Program-made: the position numbers and the translations under genes
In this document: piece after piece, positions 46,447-58,444 of the stretch
Numbering within the stretch: the stretch's first letter is position 1
How the letters are laid out: the number at the start of each line of letters is the position of its first letter
NCBI GenBank assembly: GCA_030686995.1
Contig: CM060680.1
Coordinates: 200,123,322 to 200,187,321, forward strand
Reading direction: 5' to 3'
Length of the DNA: 64,000 nucleotides
From: Artemisia argyi
Lineage: Eukaryota; Streptophyta; Magnoliopsida; Asterales; Asteraceae
Notes under the pieces: model-generated
What the model was told of the DNA's origin: nothing
The model's input: the letters and a program-made list of their open reading frames with translations, nothing else
Database searches by the model: none

Positions 46447-49320
46447 CTAACCACGAATACTAATCCTAACTCTCCACGCGTTCCTATCTGAGGTCATGTC
46501 CTCGGACAAGTGAAGCTCCACCAAGTCGAGCTTAAGCCTATCCTCCCATCTAAGTTTAGGTCTACCCCTCCTTCTCCGACCCTCGACAATAAGCGATCCA
46601 ACTCTCCTTACTGGCGCTGTTTGTGGTCTTCTCCTGACATGACCAAACCACCTCAACCTTCCTTCTCTCATCTTCGAGATAATAGATTCTACTTCAAGTG
46701 CCGATCTGAACACCCCGTTAGGAATCATGTCAGACATAGTTTTACCACAAGTCCATCTGAGCATTCTTAGTTCCGCTACTTCCACCCTGTTTGCTTGAGC
46801 TTTTGTGATAGGCCAGCACTCTGACCCGTACAGCATAGCCGGTCTAATAGCCACCCTATAAAATTTACCCTTAAGCTTAACGGGTACTTTCCTATCACAT
46901 ATAACCCCTGACGCCGCCCTCCATTTCGCCCAGCCTCTTCCGATACGGTGGGTTACGTCGTCGTCTATCATCCCTGATTTGTGAATCACCGAACCCAAAT
47001 ATCTAAAAGACTCCTTAGGTGGTAGGATCTGGTCTCCGATACAGACGTCCGTTTCTTCGTTGTGGCTGATATCGCTCCTGCCGAAAGCACATCTCATGTA
47101 TTCAGTCTTCTCCCTACTAACCCGAAGGCCATTCTCTTCAAGGGCCTCCCTCCAATGCTCAAGTCTGTTGTTCAACCCGTCCGCTGACTCTGCCACCAAT
47201 ACAATATCGTCTGCGACTATCATGCTCCAAGGGATGCACTCTTGGATCCCTCGTGATAGCTCATCAAGAATCAAGGCGAATAGATAAGGGCTAATGGCTG
47301 ATCCCTGGTGTAGTCTAAATTTCACAGGGAAAAACTCTGAGGTTCCCACTATGGACCGTACACGTGTCTTCGCCCCCTCGTACATATCCTTTATGACTCT
47401 CAAGTATCTCCTTGGGGTTCCCTTGTCTATCAGCGTTCTCCAAATCAACTCACGTGGGACACTATCATATGCCTTTTCTAGGTCGATGAAGGCCATATGC
47501 AAGTCTCTTTGCCTTTCTCGATATTTCTCCATGAGGCTTCTGAGGAGGTGAATAGCCTCGATCGAGGACCTTCCTGGCATAAAACCAAACTGGTTCTCTG
47601 ACACCCTAGTTTCCCTTCTCAACCTTCTCTCAATAACCCTCTCCCAGAGCTTCATCGTGTGACTAAGGAGCTTAATACCCCTATAGTTGCTACACACTTG
47701 TACGTCACCCTTGTTCTTGTAGATAGGGATGACTTCACTGAGCCTCCATCCCTCTGGCATCTTATCGCTAGAGAAAATCTTGTTGAAGAGGGAAGTCAAC
47801 CATCTTAACCCCTCGTCACCTAAGCTCCTCCAAGCTTCAATGGGTATTTGGTCTGGGCCTACCGCTTTGTTTCTTCCCATCTTCATTAATGCATCCTTCA
47901 CTTCACCTTGGCTGATATCCGAGTAGTCGCACTCTGGAAGCAAATCTTGGCTAGGGGTCCCTCTCTCCCCGCTTTCTTGTGTAGCCCTCTCGTTAAAAAG
48001 AGAGGAGAAATACTCTCCCCATCTTTTTCTAATATCCTCTTCGTTGACGATGCTACGTCCATCCACATCTTTAATGAATCTTATGTTTCCCAAATCCCTG
48101 CTTCTCCTCTCTCGGGCTTTAGCAATCTTGAAGATATCGTTTACCCCTTCCTTGGAGTCCAAGTTCTTATACAGAACCTCGTACGCTTTGTATTTCGCCT
48201 GGGCTACTGCCTTTTTCGCTTCTCTTTTGGCTACTTTATACCTCTCCTCTGCCTCGACCCTATTCTCTAGATTACCCGCTCTACTCAAAAGGAGCTCTCT
48301 GAACTTAGATTGTTTCGCCGCTACCTTGGTTTGCACCTCATCACTATACCACCAAGATTCTCTTTGGTTTGTTTGGGTTCTCGTTGTCCCAGTAGCCACA
48401 CCTAGTGACTCCTTAGCTGCGTCTATAATGATGCAGGATAGGGTGTTCCACATCTGATCCGCGTCCATAACATTTAAGTCCTCCGACCGATCCGACAGTC
48501 CCTCTGAGACTTTCGCTGCAAACTCCTGTACCGCCGGTCCGTTCAATTTCTTCCACATAATCCTCGGCATGCTAGTCGCCCTCTTCCCACTTCGTTGCCT
48601 CTCAAAAAAAGCATCCATGGCTAACAATCTGTGTTGGGATGAGCATGTCTCGCCTGGGAATACCCTGCAGTCCCTACATGCTCTAAGGTCCCCTCTGCGC
48701 ACCATCAGATAGTCGATCTGAGTGTTGTGCCCTCCACTCTGGAAGGTAATTAGGTGGACCTCTCTCTTCTTGAAGAAAGAGTTCACCACTACTAAGTCGT
48801 GCGCTCTTGCGAACTCCAATATAGAGCGACCTTCGTCATTCCTAACTCCATAGCCAAAACCTCCATGAACCCCTGCGTATCCATCCGTTGCAGCTCCTAT
48901 GTGACCGTTCAAATCACCCCCTATAATCAGACGCTGATCCGACGGGCACTCTCTCACTAGCTCGTCAAGGGCGTCCCAGAAACTCCTCTTCTCTGCATCG
49001 CTGAGCCCCACCTGTGGTGCATAAGCGCTGACAATGTTAATAGTCTCATTCTCAATTACCAAAGTAATCGCCATGATCCTATCGTTGCACCTGTTAACTT
49101 GCACTACATTGTCCTTTAGGTCTGCAGCCAAAATGACTCCAACTCCGTTTCTCGCAGACCTAGAACCTGAATACCACAGTTTGTATCCGTTCCCCTCCCT
49201 CGTGCGGGACCCCTTCCATTTCGTCTCCTGAAAGCACGCTATATCAACCTTATGTCTCCCTAAGGCATCGGCAAGCTCGAAGAGCTTCCCGGTCAACGAC
49301 CCTACATTCCAGCTACCCAC
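46447..49320 (-). CDS. RTE LINE endonuclease / reverse transcriptase, 957 codons open
   Basis: N-terminal AP-like endonuclease: WNVGSLTGK (residues 4-12), FQETKW with the metal-binding Glu at 32, SAYAPQ near 98-103, GGDLNGH at 134-140 and a C-terminal SQHRLLAMD. Central reverse transcriptase: [23 protein letters not shown] and [10 protein letters not shown] with both catalytic Asp; then AEYMR-type thumb and a C-terminal segment ending [12 protein letters not shown] and NAWRVRI. The frame starts at a GTG at 49,320; the same frame extends upstream only to a TAG at 49,387-49,389 with no ATG, so the natural start was probably in a different frame before a glycine-rich leader that has suffered a small indel. 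Enzymes for target-primed reverse transcription; catalytically complete by inspection. Confidence 0.9.
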   Translation of the reverse strand: MGSWNVGSLTGKLFELADALGRHKVDIACFQETKWKGSRTREGNGYKLWYSGSRSARNGVGVILAADLKDNVVQVNRCNDRIMAITLVIENETINIVSAYAPQVGLSDAEKRSFWDALDELVRECPSDQRLIIGGDLNGHIGAATDGYAGVHGGFGYGVRNDEGRSILEFARAHDLVVVNSFFKKREVHLITFQSGGHNTQIDYLMVRRGDLRACRDCRVFPGETCSSQHRLLAMDAFFERQRSGKRATSMPRIMWKKLNGPAVQEFAAKVSEGLSDRSEDLNVMDADQMWNTLSCIIIDAAKESLGVATGTTRTQTNQRESWWYSDEVQTKVAAKQSKFRELLLSRAGNLENRVEAEERYKVAKREAKKAVAQAKYKAYEVLYKNLDSKEGVNDIFKIAKARERRSRDLGNIRFIKDVDGRSIVNEEDIRKRWGEYFSSLFNERATQESGERGTPSQDLLPECDYSDISQGEVKDALMKMGRNKAVGPDQIPIEAWRSLGDEGLRWLTSLFNKIFSSDKMPEGWRLSEVIPIYKNKGDVQVCSNYRGIKLLSHTMKLWERVIERRLRRETRVSENQFGFMPGRSSIEAIHLLRSLMEKYRERQRDLHMAFIDLEKAYDSVPRELIWRTLIDKGTPRRYLRVIKDMYEGAKTRVRSIVGTSEFFPVKFRLHQGSAISPYLFALILDELSRGIQECIPWSMIVADDIVLVAESADGLNNRLEHWREALEENGLRVSREKTEYMRCAFGRSDISHNEETDVCIGDQILPPKESFRYLGSVIHKSGMIDDDVTHRIGRGWAKWRAASGVICDRKVPVKLKGKFYRVAIRPAMLYGSECWPITKAQANRVEVAELRMLRWTCGKTMSDMIPNGVFRSALEVESIISKMREGRLRWFGHVRRRPQTAPVRRVGSLIVEGRRRRGRPKLRWEDRLKLDLVELHLSEDMTSDRNAWRVRISIRG

Positions 49321-49639
49321 CCTAATCCTACGAAAGACCGCAGGTCTACCAAAACTCCTAGCCCCGCCTACCCTCCCTACCCCTCCTACCCCTACCCCTC
49401 TCGAGCCGCTAGAACATGACCTCAGGTGACCATAACAATCTAAAGCGTCTATACTAACCCCCAGGAAACAAAGGCAAAGTCAGGCACAAGCAACAAAAAA
49501 CGGGGGCAAAACGCGCAAAAGAAGCAAAACAAAGGCACCTAAGAAAGAAGCTAAAAAAGAAAAAGGGTCTAAGACACTAAAAAAAAGGGAAGCACAAAAA
49601 AAGGCAAAGAGAGACCAAAAACTGGCCAAAGAGATAGAA

Positions 49640-49640
<1 letters not shown>

Positions 49641-49732
<92 letters not shown>
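49641..49732. repeat. (TA)n microsatellite inside the RTE LINE 5' region
   Basis: About 92 bases of nearly pure TA, followed by (ATT)n and a T run (about 49,747-49,764). Its position between the ORF and the 5' end of the element is unusual and may reflect expansion after insertion. Confidence 0.95.
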
Positions 49733-49737
<5 letters not shown>

Positions 49738-50080
49738 ATTATTAAGTTTTTTTTTTTTTTTTTTAGAGAAGAAAGCTTAGCTGCCGGAAAAATGAGTTTT
49801 CCGGTGGTCAATGGTAGTCAACGGCGGCAGTAGCGGCGGCAGGCGGCGGCCGGTGACTGCAGCGACGACAGGACTACCTGGATCGTACTCTGGACAGTGG
49901 GGGGGACCTCCACACGCTGGAGGTGATGGCCCACGTATGCCGGGAAGTCGCCGATGATGATGGTGATTATATGATGATGAGATGATGATGATTTGATGTT
50001 CCAACGATGATGATGATGATTTGATGTTACCGCAACTACTGTGAAAAAGAACCCGTCTAATAACGGCAGCAGCAACAGAA

Positions 50081-50267
50081 TCCGATGGAAGCAGCAGCGG
50101 CGGAGCAGATCCGACGGTGGTTTCTGGAAATAAAAGCGCAGCAGCAAATCTCAAAAGCTTCTATTTAGTATCTCAAAAGCGGAGCAGATTCTTGAAATAA
50201 GTTTGGAATAATCCGATGGAAGCAGCAGCGGCGGAGCAGATCCGGCGGTGGTTTCTGGAAATAAAAG
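50081..50267. repeat. 131-bp-offset direct repeat at the LINE 5' end
   Basis: A 56-base segment starting TCCGATGGAAGCAGCAGCGG occurs at 50,081-50,136 and 50,212-50,267 with one substitution. Repeated 5' untranslated units are known in some LINEs as promoter modules; here that is inference. Confidence 0.9.
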
Positions 50268-50281
50268 AAGGGGGCACCAAT

Positions 50282-50374
50282 TTATTTAAAGCCCACTATG
50301 TGTATTTGTCTATTCAAAGTCTTTTTTTAAAGTCCAATCTTAGGCCGATGTTTAGATTTGAGGTCACTTATGAA
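50282..50374 (+). other. DC1 3' flank of copy C resumes
   Basis: AAAGCCCACTATGTG onward matches 5,416-5,500 after gene A, showing that the LINE split one continuous flank. Interrupted again at 50,375 by a foldback element and resumed at about 51,040-51,100. Confidence 0.8.
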
Positions 50375-51039
50375 GATTCGAGTTATTCTATAAACCAAAC
50401 ATTCCTCACATACAAAGGGACTCATCCTCATCATCCATCTAAAAAGGAAATCAATGGTTGAGATTAAAGCAGTTTATTATTTAACCAATTTTTTATAATT
50501 TAAATATCTCTTAAACCGTTAATCGTTAAGCGAAAATAATTACACCATCGTGACGGGCATTTAATTATCTTTCTATAGACGGGCACTTTGATATACTTTC
50601 AAAAAAAAAAAAAAATCGTTTTTTTCACGTTTTTTTTTCGTGGCCGAAAAAAAAATCATATATGATATTGCATATCATATATGATATGTAATATCATATA
50701 TGATATTACATACAATATCATATATGATATGTAATATCATATATGATTTTTTCGGCCATTAAAAAAAACGTGAAAAAAACAAAAAAAAAAATTGTCGAAA
50801 ATATATCAATTAGCCTATCTATAGCAAGATAATTAAATGCTCGTCGTAACAGTATATATTTTTTCGCTTAACGATTAACGGTTTGAAAGATATTAATATT
50901 TGAAAAAAAAAGATGAAAGTGGGTTTTTTAAATTGTTGGGATTAATCTCATCCATTAGATCAAATAAAGATAAAAGGAAGATAAATGGCGGAGATTAGTC
51001 GCTTGGTATGTAAAAAAAGTTTGGTCATCTTTACTCCGA
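50375..51039. mobile_element. Foldback (long-TIR, MULE-like) element with perfect central hairpin
   Basis: Flanked by TTATGAA (50,368-50,374 and 51,040-51,046), part of a probable 8-9 bp duplication. The halves are inverted copies over roughly 300 bases: ACCAAACATTCCTCACATAC pairs with inverted ACCAAACTTTTTTTACATAC, and AACCGTTAATCGTTAAGCG pairs with inverted AACCGTTAATCGTTAAGCG. The centre (about 50,625-50,775) is a hairpin of ATCATATATGAT units bounded by TGGCCGAAAAAA and its complement. Related to the elements at 19,420 and 63,040. Confidence 0.75.
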
Positions 51040-51099
51040 TTATGAAATCTATCACACATCCACGTCAATGTAAGGCAAGAAAACACAGATATAGCTCAC

Positions 51100-52070
51100 G
51101 TTACGGGCACATATCTCATTGTATCATAACAAAATCTCGCAAATCCCCCAATATCATAAGATGTATCCGGTCACATCATAACAAGGATCAAAATTATGGT
51201 GAAATTTTAACTTGATATATAAGCAGTTAGTATATCTGATTATCCGATCACTTAAAAAGATCTAGTCACCGATTTAACATTGATTCTATGTGTGTATAAA
51301 TGACTCTTACGAATTTTTTTTACTATCAGTTTGACTATGCTAATGCTATCCTAAAAATTGAAATGAAAAACAAAGAGATTAATATATATTTTAATTACCT
51401 ACAGAAAAGAAGTTAGACATGAAGGCCTTGATTTAAATTTTATAACTGAAACATTTTGACCTCCAACTTCACACCTAAAAATTGATTTTAAGCTCGTTTG
51501 TAACAGTTGGACTGCAAGAGGTGTTGTATTTTTCACAGGTCTCCAATTTATATTTTCCAGGATCGATGCATTTTTTTTTACCTCCTCTGAGTCCTCTCAC
51601 CTGTTCTTTCGAAAATATGACATACAGATTACATGCAAACCGAGTATCGAAAGCTTACGAACATCAGCATTTGATAGATCATTCGATCTTTTTGTTTCTA
51701 AGCCAGCCTACTAGTATTAGCCAGGCCAACCTCTTTGATTGCTAATTTATAGTCTAGATAACAAACACTTAACCCAGTATCCATCTTTTCTAATCTCAAC
51801 AAAACGTATAAGCATTATCAGTATTCAGGTCATATGAATCCAAACCGAACAGATTTTTACTCTCGGATTATAGCTTATAATCATAGTCCAGTACAAAGAA
51901 AACCACTCATTTCGCTCATACGTATCTAAATCGACAACACCTCACACACACACATGAATAAGGGAAGAGGTACCACCGAACTCAATTGCTGTGGGATGAA
52001 CCAAGCAATTATATAGCCATCGTGCATAGTTAATATTATCTTAGCCAAGTGGTTCAGGTAACAAGCTAAG
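51100..52070. other. Spacer, no gene recognised
   Basis: 51,352-51,515 is a diverged, truncated copy of the exon-like relic at 40,602-40,760 with its intron side. The rest has no coding signal I can support. Confidence 0.5.
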
Positions 52071-52212
52071 TTAACTGGCTCCAATGTTTACGCTAGAAGT
52101 TGCATTTATCTTTAGAGGGTGCTCGGGGATATAGGATGGACCTGTTGCACCACAAACAAGTATGTTACCATCAAAGTTTATAACTTTTTGGATTTAAGGT
52201 AATCAACTGTCC

Positions 52213-52252
<40 letters not shown>

Positions 52253-55200
52253 ATTTAAGGTACTCTGACCCAGAACCACTCAAAATGATGGTGTGACAGA
52301 TAACATATTGGTAACTGCTTGGGTGCTTGTGAAGATTGAGCTAATCAAATTGTGAAGGAAATGATGAGACTACAAAATAGCAGCCTAAAACTCGGTTATC
52401 TCATGTAATAAGCAGAATGACTGTTTACCTTGTTCAACATTAATATGTAATGAATCTAGGGTAATTATGCCATCAGTCAGTGGAAGCAACTCGAGCTTTA
52501 CAGTAACTGTCGATCGGGAAGGAACACACCTGGTACCAAAGAAAGAGTGTTGGGTTAAAAGCACTAAAAAAGGGAGATTAAGCAGACAACCAACTTAAAA
52601 TAAGCACTGTAATGGCCATTAAGTTTTAGAATTCTTACCCTAGAGGAACTCTACTCTTCAACCACATATGGGTACAGGCCAGATCACTTTTAGGAAGTAT
52701 ATCAGAAATGACATCTGTTTTCTCATTAAAAGAGCCAAATTTACGGTCACGATCATCACCACTATTCGAATTTAGTACCTTAGATGCTGACCGGAGCCTC
52801 TGTAGTGCAGTAGATTGCCTATCACTACTCACTCTAACGGGCTCATAAAATGGGCTCATTGGTGATGGAGGTGAACAGGTTAAAGACAAAACAGAAGGAG
52901 ATGAAAATGAAGGTGGAACAAGAAATGTTAACGTCAAATCCTCGTTTGTTAAGTTTGAAGCATGAAGCGTTAAGACCTGAAAACAAACAAAATACAATGA
53001 GCTACTCATCCATACTAGACAAATGACCCTTTTTATCACATTACGCATCCTATCGGACCCACCCATTTTACCAAATCTAGAAAATGTTTTCCGGATAAAA
53101 ACCTGAACAGGTAAGTTAGGGATTCTGTCATCTGGGTGGATACTTTGTCTTGAAATTTGAGATGCAACAGAGATCAAAATATCTTTTTGGATACGCGGTC
53201 GCCAATTTGTTGGCTGCTTGAATAACAACCTCGATTCTGCACGAAATATATATTACAACACAGTTTTATAATCAGATACTATTAGAAAGATCCTCATTAA
53301 TTACCAGCGTAGTTGGATCTACATGATACAAGAACTGTATATTTATTAGCAGGCGAGGCACCACGGTCTACATTGGAGAAGACGTACACACTTCTATCCC
53401 CTGTAGCATTAGAACTCCAAAGTGGTGTTGCTGGTTTGAGAATGAAAGAATGTTCCTCACCTTTCCTGTTAAGCAAGTGTTTGACTTGGTCAATGTCGAT
53501 ATTACCCTTCCATAATGACGATATACGGGAGCTTTTAGACCTAAATTGATATCATCTAACGTCTAAAATACCCTTAAAATAACAACTATGGGAGCTTTCC
53601 GATAATATGTACCCCTAAGTTTTTTGTTTATTTTTCATTTCATTTTTTATCTGCATAATTGTTTGCAACAAATTAAATTAACCTGCGGGCTAAAGAAATG
53701 AGGGAGGGGATTAACCTGAGGGCTAGACCTGGCAAGCCATAGTCATTGCCGGTTTCAACACACGCAACTGGAGAAGCCATAGAGGGTCCACCTTTGGAAG
53801 CCTCCTCAAATAGAACTGTTATGGCATCCAAGTATATAACAATATCTGGTACATGTGCTGGAGAAACATTCTGCATAATCATGATTCAAACAGATTATCA
53901 ATTAGCTCCGTTATTTTAGTTAGATTGAGATGAATTCTCTCATTTTGCTAATGTTGTGAGAGAGCATAAAAGAGTGGGCACTCTAATTTAACGGTTATTT
54001 GCATATAATGCCAACATACTATCTCGTTTGTTTCGTATTAGTCATTATATTTTTTTTTGGAAGTCCAAAAATAATGTTTGTGTCCCGTTTGGGTCATTTG
54101 TAACCAAAAGACCCTTTGAAACCGGCTATTGATTATAACAATCTGCATGATGAGATGTTAAATTTATTCGTGAATTTGAAAGTTATAAATAACGATAAAT
54201 ACTATTAAGATTCCCGATCACAAAATGACTGAAACAGGACACATAATCTTTAAATGCACAGATGTACAAAAAATGCAATTAAACATGACAAATGAGAAAC
54301 ATCGTAGATTCGTAGGTATTTAATGCAAATAACCCTTAATATGATTGTATTCAATTTGAACATGACTAGCACTATAATTCAAAGGCGAAACAAAAGTTTG
54401 TACCTTTATTTGAATACAAAGTCAGCAGCAAAGTAATGAACCTCTAAAGGTTGTACAATTTCAATTTTCCTCCTCCACTTTCTACCCGGTATGTAAATTC
54501 CTTCAAGTCCACAACGAACAGAAAACCTTTCTGGTTGCAGTGGGACCCCTCGAAAAGATAAAATACCTTCAACACTTCTCCCACTTCCAGACCTGTTAGA
54601 TGAGACTTGATCCCAGTCTTGTGATGAAAGTGACGACATTGAATGACTCCTAAACTGGCCTAATAAAAAATTCTGAGAACCAAATGAACTTGGGGAGTTT
54701 GCTCTGGTCAATGAGTTATGAGCAGTTGCTCTGGAACTCGTGTCTACAGAAGATACAAAACGAGGCCGAGAGACAGAATTTTGTACAGGAAGCAACCATT
54801 TTAATAGATCTCCATAAGGGTCTTGTTTTGAGTGATCAATGTTTTCTGAGGTTTCATATGATAATGTTGTTGACTGATATTTTTCAAACTGAAGGATTTC
54901 CAGAACTGGATCTTTCCAAGAATCGACACCAATATTTATCTGTAATAGCACCTGCATCCTTCCAAACAGGAAAACAGAATACATCCTTCTGAATGGTGAA
55001 TACATTGAGAACTAACAAGTAAATAAAATACTCCGTAATAGTAAATTTTATTTGCAGACAGTCTGTTATTGTTTGCTTAGGCTGCATCAGCTTTAAAAGG
55101 CAGGTTGGGACATGCCAAAATGTTCACCATTTCCGTCTTAATTGCAGGTCAAAATGGTTGACAAAAGTCTATCCTTTATAAATCCAAACTAACCAGTATA

Positions 55201-56737
55201 TATGATTCACAGACACTCGGTTATTATTTGCTTAGGCGTCATCAATTTTCTTCTTATGTTTCACACATTTTCTTCTTTCTCCCTACACAAACTAGTTTCT
55301 GGAAACGCTTCACTGGATTGCGGCTGACAAACAAGGAGAACTTATTAAAGCAACAACAGGACATAACCACACGTGGTCCTATACGTATATACACCTGTAA
55401 GTGCATTGTTCACTTTTTACAGAACTCCTCTGAACTCTCATTCTGTCCATTCTAGCAGAACATCATTCACTACTAGAACATAAGTTACTTTCATACTCAT
55501 TGTGGGTCATCACCAGTCATAGACCAACATGCTCCTAAGCAATGCAGAAATGGAGTCTTACATAGTCTAGTCGTTAAGTCTGATATCTCAGAAACGACAA
55601 AATTACTTTTGTATTTTATCTGACTTACACAATATTTTATGCTAAAGTATGTCCAAATATGCAATGCGGCTCGTGGCACAAGTACATGCAGATAAAAAGA
55701 TGCAGCTTTCTGTTCTGATCTAGCCAGAAAATAAATATAAACGTAATGATGTATATCTTTTATGAAACATACCACTATGTCTCCATTAGCAAGCATCGTA
55801 CATTTAACATCATTTTTCGCAAGTCCGCCTGAGGTGCTAGCATCAAGACTTCCTCTATCAACTAACATGGCATCCTTACTGGATTCGATTGGAATGAATT
55901 TTCCTCCAATTGTTGATGTGGATCCTTGAAATGCTTTCTCAGGTTTCCTTCTCGACCAAAAAGCTTCATCTGCCTCAGCAATTTGAGCAAAAAAATGGGA
56001 TTTTTTTAATCTTATCAACAACTCTTCCGCCTGTTCCTGCTTGCTTGGGGTTAAGCATGCTATGATATGAACTTGTTCACCTGATTACAAAATAGTAAAG
56101 TTTTATCACAAAGCGGAAAAGAGAAGAAATAGGTTATAAAGATAAACAACTACCTGGAAAAACAAATGGGCGATCCAAGGATCTAAATGACAGCATATCT
56201 GATTCCTTACTCCAATCATCAGAAAGCTCCTCTGCAAAAGCGTTTGAATCTAATGATGACTTGTATTATGAACATCAATTCGCAGATACACAAATTATAT
56301 TTGCCAGTAAACTGTCTTTTTGAGAACTAGTAGAAAACTAGCAACTGACTGAGATCAATTTTTCAAGGACAAAATGTCTAATAGTTGCGAGATAATAAAC
56401 GTCAACATGTTTTCTAAAGAGAATCGTATTTATTCAGAGACCGTTACTTGATACAGCAAAATAAAGTAATGGAGAAAAGTAGCAAGGGATTACTGCACGG
56501 AATGATAATACATCCTTCTTCATGAACATCAATGTGCTTATCTACAATGGTCAAGCCAGTCTTTGTTCGTAAGCCCCCAAATCTGCCAGTCTCATTAGCC
56601 GATGATGTTACTGGATATACACTTGAAGCTATAAGATCGTCTAATTTTGCAGTCAGTTTCATGTTGTTTAGTTGTGCTTCCTGATCTGCAGGATGAGATC
56701 CACTCCCAGGACATTCGCCGGCCTGACAAGAGTTCCT
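52071..56737 (-). pseudogene. TRIPP: TRIPP-like gene (TRAPPII-associated protein), copy 2, broken
   Basis: Ten minus-strand exons: 56,494-56,737; 56,154-56,231; 55,773-56,080; 54,404-54,951; 53,716-53,870; 53,305-53,465; 53,103-53,236; 52,639-52,976; 52,429-52,529; 52,071-52,141. All borders are GT-AG and phases join. The terminal exon, absent from copy 1, reads PSYIPEHPLKINATSSVN and ends at a TAA (52,071-52,073). This copy keeps the Trp codon (54,796-54,798) and the 17-residue segment lost from copy 1. However, the fourth exon seen lacks 19 bases at 54,420/54,421 (the equivalent of 11,181-11,199), which shifts the frame near ADCNT-x-DLLC and gives an early stop. N-terminal exon(s) were not found upstream. 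TRIPP supports TRAPPII-dependent trans-Golgi traffic; this copy probably gives no full-length protein. Confidence 0.8.
52214..52249. repeat. Poly-A run at the block 2 border
   Basis: 36 A precede the first base of homology between blocks 1 and 2. It lies in the last intron of the copy-2 gene, between exons 52,071-52,141 and 52,429-52,529. In block 1 the glyoxal oxidase fragment is joined at this point. Confidence 0.9.
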
Positions 56738-57914
56738 CTGAAATGCAAAAGATACGTCTTATTCACTTGAGAACTAAACGTGTAGCTATGCATCAATAGA
56801 TTATACCTATTTAGCTGAAAATTTAATGTACAGTTACTTAGAACTAAAATCAATCAATAAGCTTGAACCCATTCGGCACTTGTTGTTAGTGATCAACTCT
56901 TATAAGCCAACTGCTTAGAATATGAAAAACCTTATGATTCGTCCTACTGTGAAGCACACTTTATGAGACACTTTCGTACTTCTCATTCTTGATATCTTTC
57001 TTAAAATCGAACTTAAGGATTACTTATCTTAATCATCTTATCAGCTTTAGGAGTTATTTAAATGCAAATAGCACCTTTAAGTGTTTGGGTGGAAAAAACA
57101 GCCTACACATTTGGGCTTATTTTTGGCCAAAATAACCACTTCTCCAAAAGTTCCATAGAAAATTAACACCATCACTATTGCTTATTTCAAAACAGCTTAA
57201 TAATTAGAATAAGCTCAAAATATCTTTTATTATATTATTACTTATCATCCCTATACAACAATATCGATTATAACTCTTACTTCTGCTTATTCACGCCATA
57301 CCTATTAATTCTCCAATACTTTATCTATGCTGATTCATAGCACCTATACCACAATTCATTCTTGAGATCTCATTTTTCTATCATCTTAACACGTCTCCGT
57401 TAAGCCGTATTACAACGATTAATTCTGCTTATTCATAGTATATTAGTATACAGTATCTATTAATTCTCTATTAGTTTAACAATGGTGACTAATATCACCA
57501 ATACCTCCACAGAAATTCACAATATACCGAAATACAACCGAACTAGAAACAATCATTCATAAAACTTACGCGCATAAAACATTTGACACATTTTTAAAGC
57601 AATACCGTTATCTTAGCATTATTCATCATATATGTATTATTAATTCTATATCACTTTAAAGTTTAAACAATGCTGATCATTAGCACCTATATCTACCACT
57701 AACATAGGCTCAATAACACAAAGCAGCGGCGTTTATTTCTTAACGCTTCTTTGAGTAGCGTTTCTAATACTGGGATTTAAACAAAATCCAAAACGTCATC
57801 CACTCCTAAACGCTAGTTGCTCCAAGACACTGCGGGCCAAACATACCTCGGGCATGTTTGGCAAAACTAGTAGTAGCTCCAGGGCGTAGTTGCGATTATC
57901 TATATCTATCTATA
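56738..57914. other. Spacer of block 2, no gene seen
   Basis: 56,738-57,100 is the upstream intron or leader of the TRIPP-like gene, shared with 13,546-13,880. About 57,100-57,650 is AT-rich and absent from block 1. From 57,650 on, AACGCT-rich MITE-like sequence begins (GGGCATGTTTGGCAAAAC near 57,851), probably continuing after the Helitron to CCTTGCCAAACATTATAA near 58,550. Confidence 0.45.
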
Positions 57915-58444
57915 TCTATACTTCTATACTATTATATAAAACATTTAAGTTGTGGGCTCCATAAAAAATTAAGATAAGGAGCTCCTATCATAGAGTGACA
58001 TGAATCATCTTTATTTTCAAATTGAAATATCTTTTTATTTATTTATTTTTTTATGATCTAATTTCACCATATTTTCTAAAATTTTGTGCTCTTTAATTCA
58101 ACACCCATTTTGATATATTTTTATGAGTTTTTAGTTTTTACATTTTTAGTGGTTTATTTTATTTTGATTCAAATTTTTACAACTTTAACCTTTATTTCAA
58201 TAAATACAATCTAGATTCGTCAAAATCATATACTTTTGGGAGGGAGTGTTTGACGGGTAACATATTGTCAGGGTCTTTCTATATGCGGGAATAATGATGT
58301 CAAGGGAAAGCTACGGGAAACCTAATCAAACACATATAACCAACACATATACATTCGGAGTGGAGTGTCGTGAAACAAATTCACTTGGGCTAGCAATTCA
58401 TTTACTATATTTATCCCCGCAGTTGTGCGCGGGTATCCAACTAG
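57915..58444 (+). mobile_element. Non-autonomous Helitron, about 530 bp
   Basis: Starts A|TCTATACTTCTATACTATT and ends with a short hairpin (CCCGC ... GCGGG at 58,416-58,433), seven bases, then CTAG|T, the standard Helitron 3' end. No target duplication, as expected. The start could be 57,923 instead. Absent from block 1. No coding capacity. Confidence 0.75.

Larger units (their letters stand above)
45799..50271 (-). mobile_element. RTE-type LINE, about 4.5 kb, minus strand, full length
   Basis: The 3' end (plus 45,799-45,900) carries the (TTG)n tail and the conserved GGGTATG / GGCGGGG / GTAGAC words seen at the ends of plant RTE elements. The 10-bp direct repeat GGGCACCAAT flanks it at 45,789-45,798 and 50,272-50,281. 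The paralogous flank of DC1 gene A (about 5,383-5,420) is uninterrupted. The element contains one long ORF (46,447-49,320), an A- and C-rich 3' region 45,830-46,446 full of short repeats such as CAAAGGC, and a 5' region with a TA microsatellite and a duplicated segment. No 5' truncation is apparent, unusual for a LINE. Confidence 0.88.

Noticed and set aside
46510..48457. Several plus-strand frames of 65-137 codons
   Set aside because: Shadows of the intact RTE polyprotein on the other strand.
49777..50154. Two overlapping minus-strand frames of about 110-125 codons in the LINE 5' region
   Set aside because: Low-complexity Ser/Pro/His/Leu composition, a CAA/ATG-repeat origin, and no domain. 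More likely the untranslated leader of the LINE.
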